In this document: one piece after another, positions 1-11,889 of the stretch | How positions within the stretch are numbered: the first letter of the stretch is position 1 | Layout of the letters: each line of letters starts with the position of its first letter | NCBI GenBank assembly: GCA_965153355.1 | Contig: OZ231126.1 | Span: 6,634,001 to 6,698,000 of the forward strand | Source of the DNA: Flaccisagitta enflata | Taxonomy: Eukaryota; Chaetognatha; Sagittoidea; Aphragmophora | Length of the DNA stretch: 64,000 nucleotides | Direction of reading: 5' to 3' | Made by a program: the position numbers and the translations under genes | Notes under the pieces: generated by a model | Seen by the model: only the letters and a program-made list of their open reading frames with translations | Database searches by the model: none | What the model was told of the DNA's origin: nothing

Positions 1-245
1 GATTGAGTCTGGTTTGAGTCTGGTTTGAGTCTGGCTTAAATATGGTTTATGTCTGGTTTATGTCTGGTTTATGTCTGATTTAGGTCTGTTTTTGGTCTGG
101 TTTAATTCTGGTTTGAGTCTTGTTTGAGTCTGGTTTGGGTCTGTTTTGGGTTGCGTTTAAGTCTGATTTTCGTTAAAAAGATACAATAAGGAGTCAGGTC
201 AGTTATTTTTGTCCTGCACGCGACTTATAGATGTTGGCCTTGTTT
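1..245 (+). mobile_element. family C element, 3' part (GTCTGGTTTGA core)
   Basis: The window opens inside an array of about 11-12 bases (GTCTGGTTTGA and variants) and runs into a terminus with GGAGTCAGGTCAGTTATTTT, CACGCGACTTATAG and GGCCTTGTT. The same terminus ends the elements at 50880-52279 and 52460-52721. The 5' end lies outside the window. Confidence 0.7.
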
Positions 246-360
246 GACCATAATGCCAAAGTATCTATTTATGTAACTTTTATGCATCACTCAATTCATT
301 TATCTATGATCGGCTTTCGATCAACCTCGATAAATTTCAATATCCCCTTTCTCTCTATCT

Positions 361-446
361 CAGTCTGTCTGTCTGTCTGTCTGTCCGTCCGTCCGTCCGT
401 CCGTCCGTCCGTCCGTTCGTCCGTCCGTCCGTCCGTCCGTCCGTCC

Positions 447-535
<89 letters not shown>
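361..535. repeat. GTCT/GTCC tetranucleotide tract followed by CT dinucleotide tract
   Basis: About 85 bases of GTCT grading into GTCC, then about 85 bases of pure CT. The open frames across it are Ser/Leu or Arg/Glu runs produced by the repeat and not proteins. Confidence 0.95.
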
Positions 536-538
<3 letters not shown>

Positions 539-852
539 TTTCCGCGGTCTACATTTCGATCTTTATTTGTTTTTGATTGATTCATGGTAGCCATGAAGAG
601 GCATGAATACTGATGATCAGCTTTTGGTGGCAGTGAAGATAGAAACTTGTATCGGCCGGCTGTGCTGCTTATCTTAGCTCTCTCTGTCTGTTTCTGTATC
701 TGTCCCTCTCTCTGTCTGTTTTCATGTGTCTCTGAAAAAAACCCTAATAGATACTCTTCCCAATTTTTATCAGGAGTCAGTGAATTTCAATTCAGTTTAC
801 TCAGAATTGTATAAAGGGTGTCATTATTTTGGTTAAAAGAATGGGCCAAGAA

Positions 853-1076
853 GCGCCAAAGTAATGGCTTATGCATGGCCCAGGGCCAGGGAATAGCCCG
901 GAATGTTTTGGTCATAGTCCAGGGACCGGGGATTGCACAGAGGTTTCCAGACATGGCCCAGAGTCTGAGGAAAGCCCAGAATTTTTTGGACATGGCCCAT
1001 GGCCTGGGGATTTTCCAGGCAAAGCCCAGGGTCTTGAGATTGCTCAGTATTTTCCGCGCATGGCCCAGGTCACGAA
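853..1076. repeat. degenerate GGCCCAGGG minisatellite
   Basis: Imperfect units with ATGGCCCAGG, GGGGATT and GGCCCA words recur about every 30 bases. The overlapping frames on both strands are repeat-derived. Confidence 0.6.
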
Positions 1077-1439
1077 ATAGGGTCAAATTTAAAGAAATGA
1101 TAGACTCTAGTTTTTTGCATAAATGCACCAAAAAAGGTTTTCCCACAAGTAGAGGTCTGAATTTGAAGATTACAAAAGAAAAAAAGGAAGAGATTCTTTG
1201 AACAGCTACACCCGGTCAAACCAAATTGAAGGGTAGTAAAAATCTGTCTATAATGGACTTTCATTCTTAGTCCCTTCATTTCATTTCTTTTCATTGCTTT
1301 TGTTGGAAATAATGGAATTCCGTCTATTACCAATAGAATTTGTTGGTGCCTTGACAACTGCTATTGTGGGGTTCACCTGTAGTTTTGTATAAGTGCCATA
1401 CTTAGGCATTGTTGGATTGGAAGGCAATAAAACAAATGT

Positions 1440-2290
1440 GTCATTTTTCCCATTTTTGTTGTAGTTTGGCACTCTGTGCATTCTTGGAGTGACAATAAGG
1501 AGGATAGGAAAGTTAGGCACAAACAAGTTAATCTTGCCACTTTTGTTCAAGTTGGGCACTCTCGGCATTCTTGGAGTGACAAGTGGGAGGAAAGGAAATT
1601 TAGGCACAAATCAGTTAATTTCGCCATTTTTGTTCTAGTTTGACACTCTGTGCATTCTTTGAGTGACAAGTAAGAGGAATGGAAAGTTAGGCACAAATCA
1701 GTTAATCTCGCCATTTTTGTTCTAGTTTGGCACTCTGTGCATTCTTGGAGTGACAAGTGGGAGGAAAGGAAAGTTAGGCACAAATCAGTTAATCTCGCCA
1801 TTTTTGTTCTAGTTTGGCACTCTGTGCATTCTTGGAGTGACAAGTGGGAGGAAAGGAAAGTAAGGCACAAATCAGTCAATCTCGCCATTTTTGTTCTAGT
1901 TTGACACTCTGTGCATTCTTGGAGTGACAAGTAAGAGAAAAGGAAATTTAGGCACAAATCAGTTAATCTCGCCATTTTTGTTCTAGTTTGGCACTCAGTG
2001 CATTCTTGGAGTGACAAGTAAGAGGAAAGGAAATTTAGGCACAAATCAATTAATCTCGCCATTTTTGTTCTAGTTAGACACTCTGTGTATTCTTGGAGTG
2101 ACAAGTAAGAGGAAAGGAAATTTAGGCACAAATCAGTTAATCTCGCCATTTTTGTTCTAGTTTGACACTCTGTGCATTCTTGGAGTGACAAGTGGGAGGA
2201 AAGGAAAGTTAGGCACAAATCAGTTAATCCTGCCATTTTTGTTCTAGTTTGGCACTCATTGCATTCTTGGAGTGACAAGTGGGAGGAAAG
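1440..2290. repeat. 87-bp minisatellite, about ten units
   Basis: Units contain GGCACTCTGTGCATTCTTGG, GTGACAAGTGGGAGGAAAGG and CAGTTAATCTCGCCATTTTT. The period is 87 bases, a multiple of three, so the minus strand stays open (1547-2413) and encodes about nine copies of a 29-residue motif with SLQECTECQTRTKMARLTDL. No signal, domain or non-repeat flank supports a real protein, although the in-frame period is worth noting. Confidence 0.85.
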
Positions 2291-2416
2291 GAAACGAGGA
2301 AAATCATTCTTTCCATCATCGGTAAACCATTTCAAACTGAATTCAAAATGAGGCAGAGAGAATTTGTTTACAATGTAATCACCTTGTGTCAATATCTCTC
2401 TGGATACATTCACTCA

Positions 2417-2431
2417 CAGACAGACAGACTC

Positions 2432-2472
<41 letters not shown>

Positions 2473-2476
2473 CACA

Positions 2477-2554
<78 letters not shown>
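2417..2554. repeat. AGAC tetranucleotide then AC dinucleotide tract
   Basis: About 57 bases of CAGA units pass into about 80 bases of CA. His/Thr and Cys/Val runs in the frames are artefacts. Confidence 0.95.
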
Positions 2555-2555
<1 letters not shown>

Positions 2556-2682
2556 GCGCGCGATAAAAAAAAGAACACGCATTTAAGCACGCCCGCACAC
2601 ACACATGCACGCACACATGTCATTGAAAACTTTCAACTGATCAAGTTATTACCATTATGATCATCATCATTATCATAACCAG

Positions 2683-2683
<1 letters not shown>

Positions 2684-2754
<71 letters not shown>
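2684..2754. repeat. CAT trinucleotide tract
   Basis: An almost perfect ATC/CAT run of about 70 bases, just upstream of the conserved flank of family H. Confidence 0.95.
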
Positions 2755-3240
<486 letters not shown>

Positions 3241-3408
3241 GAAAGAGGAGAATTAGCTCTTTCTTAGCTATTAATTTCATGCGTAGTCCCATTCTGCCCT
3301 CAAAATGCACCAACTTTCCCAAACGCCTCATAAAACAAAGGGAAATCCGTTTTTCTATGCAGGACTCAAAAAGACCGAAGGGACTTCGTCTCTTCGACTT
3401 TTTTCCAA

Positions 3409-3588
3409 ATCATCACCATCATCACCTTGTCATTTTCATACTCGTCATTATTATCGTTTTCATCGTGGTCGCCATGTTCTTATCATTTTCATCGTGTTCA
3501 CCGTCGTCATCGTCCTCATTGTCGTCTTCGTCTTCGTCGTCGTCATCGTCATTATCGTCGTCATCGTCGTTATCGTCATCATCATTTG
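3409..3588. repeat. mixed CAT/CGT trinucleotide tract
   Basis: Diverged TCATCG, TCGTCA and TCATTA units about 180 bases long. Ser-rich and Asp-rich frames here are repeat artefacts. Confidence 0.85.
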
Positions 3589-3648
3589 ATACAAAAAATG
3601 GCGGTAATGGATATGGCAACCTTCGACCCTTTTGTATCGGCCTCTTTG

Positions 3649-3649
<1 letters not shown>

Positions 3650-3726
<77 letters not shown>
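3650..3726. repeat. TC dinucleotide tract
   Basis: About 75 bases of pure CT, separated by 60 unique bases from a GA tract. The two tracts form a potential long hairpin. Confidence 0.95.
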
Positions 3727-3728
<2 letters not shown>

Positions 3729-3785
3729 ACTTTGGCGACCCAATCTCTGGAGAAAGGAAAAGGTGGAGACATTGCTTAAAAGAAT

Positions 3786-3990
<205 letters not shown>

Positions 3991-4042
3991 ACAGAAAGAA
4001 AGACCACTTGTACAACCCTCGCAGTCGGCAGGGCAGTAATGC

Positions 4043-4184
4043 AACAAGGCCGTATACACGGCAGCATTAGTCGCGGACGGGTAGGCAGGAGCGGAAAACC
4101 TCAAAAAGTGACTTTGCTACCGACGGACCGACGGACGGATCGACGGACCAAAAAGTAGCTTACAGAGTCGCGTGTCCGCGACTA
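4043..4184 (-). mobile_element. family A element
   Basis: Runs on the minus strand from the hairpin TAGTCGCGGACACGCGACT through a GTCC/GGTC core to the GGCCTTGTT end. On the plus strand it reads AACAAGGCCGTATACACGGC through to CGCGACTAAAAA. Full outline of family A, no coding capacity. Confidence 0.75.
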
Positions 4185-4429
4185 AAAACAGCTCGCTATG
4201 GAACGTGACGGTGGGACCGACGGGAGGACCAACATCTGCACGGACCAACACCGGCTCTTAAAGAGTGGCGTGCATGGGTGGTCAGGAGGGGGGGCATGGG
4301 TGAACAGGGGCGGACAGGGGTGGACAGGGGCGGACAACAAGAGGATTCATCCATATCTGAAACAAACAACCTTTAATGGTCAAAATGGAGACGACAATTT
4401 GGGTTGAGCAGATTGTTTTTGCATATCTA

Positions 4430-4680
4430 CGTGAGGCTCTGCCTGTCTGTCAGCCCCTCGGTCAGTCCGTCTCTTCATCACCCCCTTAGTTCGTCCATCT
4501 GTCCATCAGCGCCTTGATTAGTCCGTCTGTCCATCAGTCCCTTTGTCAGTCCGTACCTTCACCCGCTCCTTGGTCATTCCATCCCTTCATCACCCCCAGT
4601 CTGTCACTCCATACGCCCCTTATCTAATCCCTCTGTCCATCAGCTTCTTAGTTGGTCCGTCCAAGCGTCCCGCATGAGTA
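4430..4680. repeat. degenerate GTC-rich minisatellite
   Basis: Units such as CAGTCCGTCTGTCCATCAGC recur imperfectly about every 30 bases. Probably a decayed GTCY tract. Confidence 0.55.
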
Positions 4681-5009
4681 AAATCTCGTCTGGCTATCTA
4701 ATTCCTGTTTCCTTTTTGCGTCCAAAATTTGCCTCTTTTTCCCTTTTAATCAAAAAGAAGAAAAAATGTTTCCTTATCTGTTGCTTTCATTTTGGCCACT
4801 TGTCCATGACGGGAAAAAATCATAAAGTGTCACGCATCAAAGCTAAAGCATCAAGTACATGGTACACCAAAAATGGACAAAAAACAAAAGCGACTGCGCA
4901 AAACCCACATAACAAACAAAAAACTGACAAAAGGCATAAGTGTAAAGTCACGGCACACCAAAAACTGACAGAAAACAAAAGCGACACCGCAAATTCACAT
5001 TCACGCATT

Positions 5010-5225
5010 TTTCGCCATGCATCACTCAGCGCATATCAAGCCCCTCTCATAAGTCAAAACACACCACGCATTTCTTGCCACACATCACACAGCACATATC
5101 AAGCCCTTATCATAACACACCACGCATCACTTGCCACGCATCACTCATCACATATCAAGCCCCTCTCATAGCAGGCCATGCGTTTCTTGCTACGCATCAC
5201 TCATCACATAACAAGCCCCTCTCCA
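5010..5225. repeat. ATATCAAGCCCCTCTCATAA minisatellite, first block
   Basis: About four units of 57 bases containing GCCACGCATCAC and CATATCAAGCCCCTCTCAT. The same unit makes a larger array at 8490-8975. Confidence 0.75.
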
Positions 5226-5631
5226 TCTCAGACATCTGCCTAGCGTTTTCCTGGCTGAAAGTAAACAAACGAAAAACTAGCTTAGCGCGTTTTTGCGCTT
5301 ACCGTGTTCTGACTAGAAAACTTAAAAATGAAGGAAATTTCTGTCGTTTTCGGTCTGTCTTATCGGTAACAGTAGCAAAGACGAGCTCAAATCAATTAAT
5401 CATGTTCTAATTGTTTAAATACATAAAATACATTAAATCACGAAATTCATGTTCAAGAACGATCAAAAGCACGAAGGCGCAATTACGCGTTTGATGTAGG
5501 GTGAAAGGAAATGAGGGCAACTTTTAATTTCCTGTATGTGAATAAAAAACTCGGTTTTGGCCTTTTTTTTTCAAGAAAAAAATGATAGTGGGTGGACCAC
5601 TCATAGTTTAAGTCTTAGTCTTGAGGATTGT

Positions 5632-5874
5632 TCAGTGGTCAATTTCATTATCTTCAACATTGTCTAACGCAAGAATTCTTCCGATCTTTACGAAGTGAGT
5701 GCGCTTGATTTCGTCGTTGCAAGCTTCTGCGAGCGCGAGCTCGGCGCTGAAACAATCGATTCCGCCGCACGACTCAACGCCCATGGGAATATGGAGGTGA
5801 AAAGATGCGCGTAAGAAGTGACTTTCATCCTCAGTGACAGAAACGGCGATCCAATGCCGCGTGCGTGCCCCCAA
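5632..5874 (-). CDS. possible short exon or gene relic, unrecognised
   Basis: An 80-codon frame of mixed, non-repetitive composition with GC-rich third positions, unlike the surrounding AT-rich DNA. The peptide contains HFLRASFHLHIPMGVESCGG and EIKRTHFVKIGRILALDN. I recognise no family. It could be an internal exon, a pseudogene fragment or chance. Confidence 0.25.
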   Translation of the reverse strand: MGARTRHWIAVSVTEDESHFLRASFHLHIPMGVESCGGIDCFSAELALAEACNDEIKRTHFVKIGRILALDNVEDNEIDH

Positions 5875-5963
5875 GCGTCGGCATCTAAGCGTTGACGTTT
5901 TCCCGCAAAACGTTTCTTTAAAAAGAAAAGCGAAATTCTCTGTCAGGGCTATCGATGCTTAAC

Positions 5964-6045
5964 AGTTAAGGATTAACGGTTAATTAATCATTGATATAAT
6001 TATTTATCATTGAAATAGTTAAATATGATTAACCGTTAATTGTGA
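5964..6045. repeat. short inverted repeat ATTAACGGTTAAT
   Basis: GATTAACGGTTAATT and GATTAACCGTTAATT face each other across about 50 AT-rich bases. Small hairpin or decayed MITE. Confidence 0.5.
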
Positions 6046-6153
6046 TTCATTATCAAGTCTTTGTTTTGCTATAGATCACTTCATCATAAGATGATTCACC
6101 TTTACCAAATTTGGCAAATTCATGTAAAAAAAAGAGAGAAAAAAAAGAGGGCA

Positions 6154-6583
6154 ATATGTGGTCAGCGATACCCATTGCCCTGCTTTGCTTGGTTATAAAT
6201 CGGAATGACAAGAAGCAGGGCAGCAGTGATGGGGACGAAGTCTTGTAGAACACAGAGGAACTTTTGTTTGTCTGTCTGTTTGTCTGTTCGTTCAAATCTG
6301 CCCTCTCAGGCCTGAAATCCACCCTCTCAGGCCTGAAATCTGCCTTCTCAGGCCTTGAATCTGCGAGGACAGATGTGAGGCCTGAGAGGACAGGTTTTAG
6401 GCCTGAGAGGGCAGATTCAAGGTTTGAGAGGGTAGATTTCAAGCCCTGAGAGGGCACGTTTCAAGCCTGACATGGCAGATTTTAGGTCTGAGAGGGCAGA
6501 TTTCAGGCCTGAGAGGGCCTGGGGGGAATAGCGAATGAACGAACAAACAGACGAACGGACCCTTTGGGGCCGCTGCCCAAAAA
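6154..6583 (-). mobile_element. family E element with TCAGGCCTGAAATC minisatellite
   Basis: Bounded by GGTCAGCGATACCCATTGCC on one side and GGGGCCGCTGCCCAAAAA on the other; these ends recur at 11353-11886, 25210, 26454 and 39664. The interior is a degenerate GAGAGGGCAGATTT/CAGGCCTGAAATC array. Confidence 0.65.
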
Positions 6584-6800
6584 ATCAGACCTCTCAGGCC
6601 TCAAATCAAGCCTTAGACTAGGTTTCTCAACCCTAGCAAACCTTAGTTCTCTTAGGGCCTAATTCAGCCATATAAGCCTCAAATTAGCCCAGTCTGTCTT
6701 TGAATCAGTCCTTTCATGCTTTTCAGGCAGGATGAACGTCGAACAAAAGTCCTTGTGTTCTACAGGACTTTGCCCCCTTTGGGGCCGCTGCTCTGCTTCG
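6584..6800 (+). mobile_element. second family E fragment
   Basis: TCAGGCCTCAAATC-type units followed by TTCTACAGGACTTTG and TTTGGGGCCGCTGCTCTGCT. It sits back to back with the preceding element. Confidence 0.55.
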
Positions 6801-7018
6801 TGGTCTGTGCTAGATACTTAATCATTGGCGGCTGTCTGAAATTCGTACGGCTCCGGAGCAATTTCCGTCTCGAGTTCATCCACGGCGGTTTCAATATGAG
6901 AGCCAGCTCGTCTTTGTTGACGAAACATTCGGCAAAAGGCGCGGCGTCGGCATCGAGGATGAAATGATGGGTGCAATGCAAAGGACGTCCTCATTATCCT
7001 CTTCCATATCTGAATACA
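6760..7018 (-). pseudogene. possible coding relic with frame disruption
   Basis: Two minus-strand frames overlap here. One holds HFILDADAAPFAECFVNKDE and the other HIETAVDELETEIAPEPYEF. Both look protein-like but lie in different frames, consistent with one decayed exon carrying an indel. I recognise no family. Confidence 0.2.
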
Positions 7019-7048
7019 TAATACGGATTTCAAGGAACCAATAATTTT

Positions 7049-7192
7049 TAGTCGCGGACACGCGACTCTACATCTTGCCGTGTCGGTCGGTCGGTAGGTC
7101 GGTCCGTCACATTTTTGAATTACGAGCCGTTTCCGCATTACTGCTCCTGCCCGACTGTCCGCGACTGGATTGCCGTGTATCCGGCCTTGTTT
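7049..7192 (+). mobile_element. family A element
   Basis: TAGTCGCGGACACGCGACTC hairpin start, GGTCGGTCGGTAGG core, ACTGCTCCTGCCCGACTGTC, CGCGACTGGATTGCCGTGTA and GGCCTTGTT end. Nearly identical in layout to 17191-17345, and a reference copy for the family. Confidence 0.8.
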
Positions 7193-7248
7193 TCTTTCAT
7201 AGGCGGACTTCTGTTATTGCCAACAAAGGAGAGAAAAGGAATTACCAT

Positions 7249-7391
7249 GAAGGGACTGCCAATAAAGGCAGCTCTCGCCGACTGGAAAAAAGTCGTAAAT
7301 GGGAGTCTTTTTTTCTTTGTGCATGTTCCTCTGTGACTGTGTGTTAATCTTAAGATGTCTGGTTGACTGCTGGTCTGTTTTTGTCATTCAA

Positions 7392-7484
<93 letters not shown>

Positions 7485-7700
7485 AACTCTCTCTCTCTCT
7501 GTTCTCTCTCTCTCTCAACTCTCTCTCTCAGTCTTCTTCTCTCTCTCTTCTCTCTCTCTCTCTCACTATTCTCTCTAGCAAATTGATCAAATTAGCATCA
7601 ATTTGTAACAAACTATTCGATTTTTGCAAAAATGTGAAAAATGAAAAAAAGATCTAAAAAATCATAATGCAAAAAAAAATCATAGTAAAGACCTCTGGTT
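7249..7700 (+). repeat. family H repeat with CT core (7393-7574)
   Basis: Flanks GCCAATAAAGGCAGCTCTCG, GGAAAAAAGTCGTAAATGGG and AAAAAGATCTAAAAAATCAT match 2755-3240. The CT tract here replaces the GA tract there. Confidence 0.6.
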
Positions 7701-7809
7701 AGCGCCATTGGAAAGAGAAAAATATATTATCTCAGCCTCAAAAAGGGCTCAACTTCCTTGAATTGACCACAAATCCAAAATAGATTATTTTATTCCTCCC
7801 CTATGTTTT

Positions 7810-7841
7810 AAAAAAGTCGAATTACGTAATTCGACTTTTTT
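7810..7841. repeat. perfect 32-bp palindrome
   Basis: AAAAAAGTCGAATTAC followed directly by its exact reverse complement, with no spacer. Confidence 0.9.
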
Positions 7842-8051
7842 CCAATAAATCTTAATGTTATAGACCTGTGGAGTTCCGTTGGAAGCGGGTCTGGAACTGT
7901 TGTGGCCGTCGAGGCGCTGTCATCAAATTCCGAAAAGTTGCCAAACAATTGTACTGAGATGGTCTCTTCGGATATGTACTGAGCTTGTCATATCTGAGAG
8001 AATTATTGCAGAACAAAGACGAAATTTGACTAGAAAATGTCTACTGATTCT

Positions 8052-8055
<4 letters not shown>

Positions 8056-8098
<43 letters not shown>
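8056..8098. repeat. GA dinucleotide tract
   Basis: About 42 bases of GA, then a short GACA/GACC-rich stretch ending in TTTGATGTAGTTGCAAGGGT. That terminus is also seen near 12600 as CTCTGATGTAGTTGCAATG. Confidence 0.9.
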
Positions 8099-8101
<3 letters not shown>

Positions 8102-8489
8102 CGCGCTTTTGTAGCGGATGTACAGACCGATGGTAGGGTGGACTAACAGACGATTGGACAGACAGACACACAGACAGACCATTAAAGCCTTTGATGTAGT
8201 TGCAAGGGTGCAAAAAATGTGATTAAGAGCCTCATCTTTGCGGTATGAAATATTGCGCTAGCTGCGAATGACGTTTGAAATACCTTTTCTTTTACCTACC
8301 AATTATTTCGCTTGTATCCGCGATAGTTCCGGGAATATCCATAATAACTAGAACATTCGCAAAGAGTTTCTCTGCTTTGCTGAGAAAAAAAATCATTGAC
8401 AGAATAAATTCGAGCTGCTTTCGGACGTTGAGCTCGATAAATGCCGATCGGATGCTCATCTTCTTCGCGTATGTTTTCTTTCAGATGCC

Positions 8490-8975
8490 ATAACACGCAA
8501 CACATTTCTCGCCATGCATCACACAGCACATATCAAGCCCCTCTCATAACACGCCACATAAATTTCGCCATGTTTCGCACAGCACATATCAAGCCCCTCT
8601 AATAACACGCCACACATTTCTGGCCACGCATCACACAGCACATATCAAGCCCCTCCCATAACATGCCACGTAAATTTCGCCATGTTTTGCACAGAACATA
8701 TAAAGCCCCTCTCATAACAAACCACATATTTCTCGCCACGCATCAAACAGCACATATCAAGCTCCTTTCACACCATGCCTCACATTTTCCGCCACGCATC
8801 ACATAGCATATATCAAGCTGATCTCATAACATGCCATGTAAATTTCTCAATGTTTTGCACAGCACAAATCAAGCGCCTCTCATAACACGCCACACGTTTC
8901 TCGCCACGCATCACACAGCACGCATCAAGCCCCTCTCATAACACGCCACACATTTCTCGCCACGCATCAAGTTCC
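8490..8975. repeat. 57-bp minisatellite, about eight units
   Basis: Units contain CATAACACGCCACACATTTC, GCCACGCATCACACAGCAC and ATATCAAGCCCCTCTC. Same family as 5010-5225. Confidence 0.8.
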
Positions 8976-8999
8976 ACACATCACGCCTCATCTCTTCTC

Positions 9000-9900
9000 C
9001 AAACAAAATTTCTGGGCCTCGATTAAAAAAGTTGGCTTGATGAGCAAAACGAAACATCGAAGAGAAGAGAAGGATTTTTGATTGAAGCAACGATTTGGGT
9101 GGCTGGGTTAATGACAGGGATGTTGGATGGTGGAGGGATGACAAGGTGGATGGGTAAATATAATAGGAATGGTGGATGGTGAGTCATGAGCAAAATGTAT
9201 GCGATTTGTTGGAGTGGGTAAATGACAATGACGGCTAGGTGTTGGGTTGATGAATGTTACATCATTAAAGAAGTAAATGATTTGACGGTGCATGATGTTG
9301 ATAGACGCAAAGGCAAGAGTTCATTAGGGAGGGGATGGGTGGGTAAATGACGAGGATACTGGCTGGATACTGGCTCATAACAAAGTTAAACAGAACAGTG
9401 TAAACAAGGCGAGGAGATGCATAACTACAATGACCAGTTAATGGCTAGACTTCTCTAGAAAGTCTACAGATGATATAGACCACCATTCATCACTGATCAT
9501 TGACCTGGAAACGTTTTAGTGATGACTGATTGGCCTTTTCAGTGAATGGGTGGTTAAGAATGGGAAATGTCACTGATAGTAGATGAGAAACGGTGGAAAA
9601 GATGAGATGGGCAAGAGAAGGAGAATAAGAAAAGTGGTAAAAAAAGGCGTGTAGCAAGTGTAGCAAAAAGATTATGAGACGGAAGTAGGAAAGTAGGAGG
9701 AAGTAAAGATTGTGTGAAGATGAGGCGGAGTTGGATGAGGAGGATGAGGATGAGGATGAGGATATAGAGGAGCAAGAAAAGTCTTTGGGAAGAGGAGGAG
9801 GCAAAAGAGGAGGAGGAGGATGAAGAAGAAAAGACTGGGGGAGGAGACCTGATTTACGATTGGAGTAAAATCTTCAGCCTTCAAAACTCCACCAACATTA
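9000..9900. other. purine-rich low-complexity stretch, no gene seen
   Basis: GGATGGTG/GGGTAAATGAC words recur loosely (9110-9370), then AGGAGGATGAGGATGAGG-type purine sequence (9720-9840). Frames on the minus strand are Ser/Leu-rich repeat products. Confidence 0.5.
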
Positions 9901-9904
9901 TCTA

Positions 9905-11080
9905 AGGGGAAACAAGATGAATTGGCAGCCACTGGAGAGATGAACAGACCCGCAAACCAACTGCTCATACACACAGAAATTGGCAGCTACCGGAGAGATG
10001 AACAGACCAGCAAACCAACTGCTTATAGACACGTAAATTAGCAGCCGCTGGAGAGATGAACAGACAGACAAAGCAATCGCTCACAGACACGGAATTTGGA
10101 AGCCACTGGAGAGATGAACGGACCAACAAACCAACTGCTCATAGACAAGGAGATTGGCAACCGCTGAACAGATGAATGGACCAACAAACCAACCGCTCAT
10201 GGACACGAAAATCGGCAGCCGCTGGAGAGATGTATGGACAGACAAACCAACTGCTCATAGACACGGAGATTGGCAGCCGCTGGAGAGATGAATGGACCGA
10301 CAAACCAACCACTCATGGAAACAGAAATTTGCAGCCATTGGAGAGATGAACGGACCGACAAACCAACTGCTCATAGACACGGGATTGGCAGCCACTGGAG
10401 AAATGAATTGACAGAAAACCAACTGTCTATAGACACGGAAATTGGCAGCCACTGGAGAGATGAATGGACAGACAAACCAACCACTCATGGAAACGGAAAT
10501 TGGGCCGCTGGAGAGATGAATGGACAGACAAACCAACCACTCATAGACACGGAAATTGGCAGCCACTGGAGAGATAGATGGACAGACAAACCAACTGTCC
10601 ATAGACACGGAAATTGGCAGCCACTGGAGGGATGAATGGACAGACAAACCAACCGCTCATAGACACGGAAATTGGCAGATGCTGGAGAGATGAATGGACC
10701 GACAAACCAACTGTCTGTAGACACGGAAATTGGCAGCTGCTGGAGAGATGAATGGACCAACAAACCAACCGCTCATAGACACGGAAATTGGCAGCCACTG
10801 GAGAGATGACTGGACAGACAAACCAACTGTCCATAGACACGGAAATTGGCAGCCGCTGGAGAGATGAATGGACAGACAGATAAATTGCTCATGGACACGG
10901 AATTTTGCATATGATGGAGAGACAAACAAACAGACAAACTGCTTATAGACACAGAAATTGGCATACGATGGAGAGATGAACAATCAGACAAACTAACCGC
11001 TCATAGACATGGAAATTGGCATAAGATGGAGAGATAAACAGACAGACAGACAAGAAAATTGGCATACGGTGGAGAGGCAA
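9905..11080. repeat. 58-bp minisatellite, about twenty units
   Basis: Units combine GGAAATTGGCAGCCACTGGA, GAGATGAATGGACAGACAAA and CCAACCGCTCATAGACAC. Spacing between identical words is 58 bases (for example 10551 to 10609). The period is not a multiple of three, so the frames drift, and the long Trp/Phe-rich frames on both strands are artefacts. Confidence 0.85.
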
Positions 11081-11352
11081 TCGGACCAATAAATCAATCG
11101 CTCTTATGCTTAGATACAGACAGCATCCCATGGAGAGATTCATATGTTGCTGTTTCCATCCATTGGTCATGTGGTCTGTTGATCATTTGGTCCATCTGTC
11201 AAAATTTTTTTTTGAAAGGTACATATATTAATCTCATAGTACCTCGTTCTCTCGCTGCTCAATTTGTATTCCTCAGTCCTTTTCCAATGTCTCTTTCAGT
11301 TTCACTGTCCCCTTCACCTTAACCCTGCTTTCATTTTCCACCTTTTCTGTTC

Positions 11353-11886
11353 TTTTTGGGCAGCGGCCCCAAAGGGCCGATGTCCTGTAGGACATAGGGG
11401 GGAATTTTGAGACTTCGGTCCATCTGTCCGTCCTTCCGTCCTTCCGTCCCTCCCTTGGCCATCGGAGCCTCAAGTCTGCAGTCTCAGGCCTGATTTTGGC
11501 CCTCTGAGCCCTCAAATTAGCCCTTTCAGACTTCAATTTAGCCCTCGAGAGCTCAAATCAGCCCTCCAGATTTTCATATCTGCCCTCAAGACCTCAAATT
11601 AGCCCTACATACCTCAAATCCGCCCTCCAGGCCGCAAATCAACTTTTCAGGCCTAAAATTTGTCCTCTAGGCCTCAAGCCTGCCCCCTAAACCTCAAATC
11701 TGCTCTTTTGTACTAAATTCTGCCATCCTGACTTCAAATCCGCCTCAGGACGTCTCGAAATTCACCCCTGTGTCCTACAGGACGTCGGTCCTTTGGGGCC
11801 GCTGCCCTGCTCTCACTCCACTTCTTCACTTGATCACTCCAAGCAGGGCATCGGGTACCGCTGACCATGTGCGATCCTTGGATGAC
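11353..11886 (+). mobile_element. family E element, complete-looking copy
   Basis: Begins TTTTTGGGCAGCGGCCCCAA, has TGTCCTGTAGGACATAGGGG, a GTCC core, a CCTCAAATCTGCCCTC minisatellite, then GTCCTACAGGACGTCGGTCC and TTTGGGGCCGCTGCCCTGCT. It ends in GGGTACCGCTGACCATGTGC and GATCCTTGGATGACT. The two GGGGCCGCTGCCC segments are inverted, so this is foldback-like. No coding capacity. Confidence 0.7.
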
Positions 11887-11889
11887 TAG

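Noticed and set aside
7049-7192. Calling the family A elements SINEs
   Set aside because: No A/B boxes, and the A-rich run after the hairpin end is only about five bases. Helitron-associated origin fits better, though unproven.
8490-8975. Regularly spaced repeats that could suggest a CRISPR array
   Set aside because: Units are contiguous with no unique spacers, no cas genes are present and the context is animal. This is a minisatellite.
9490-11536. Several 90-130-codon frames on both strands
   Set aside because: They follow the 58-bp minisatellite and purine-rich tracts, and shift frame with each unit.
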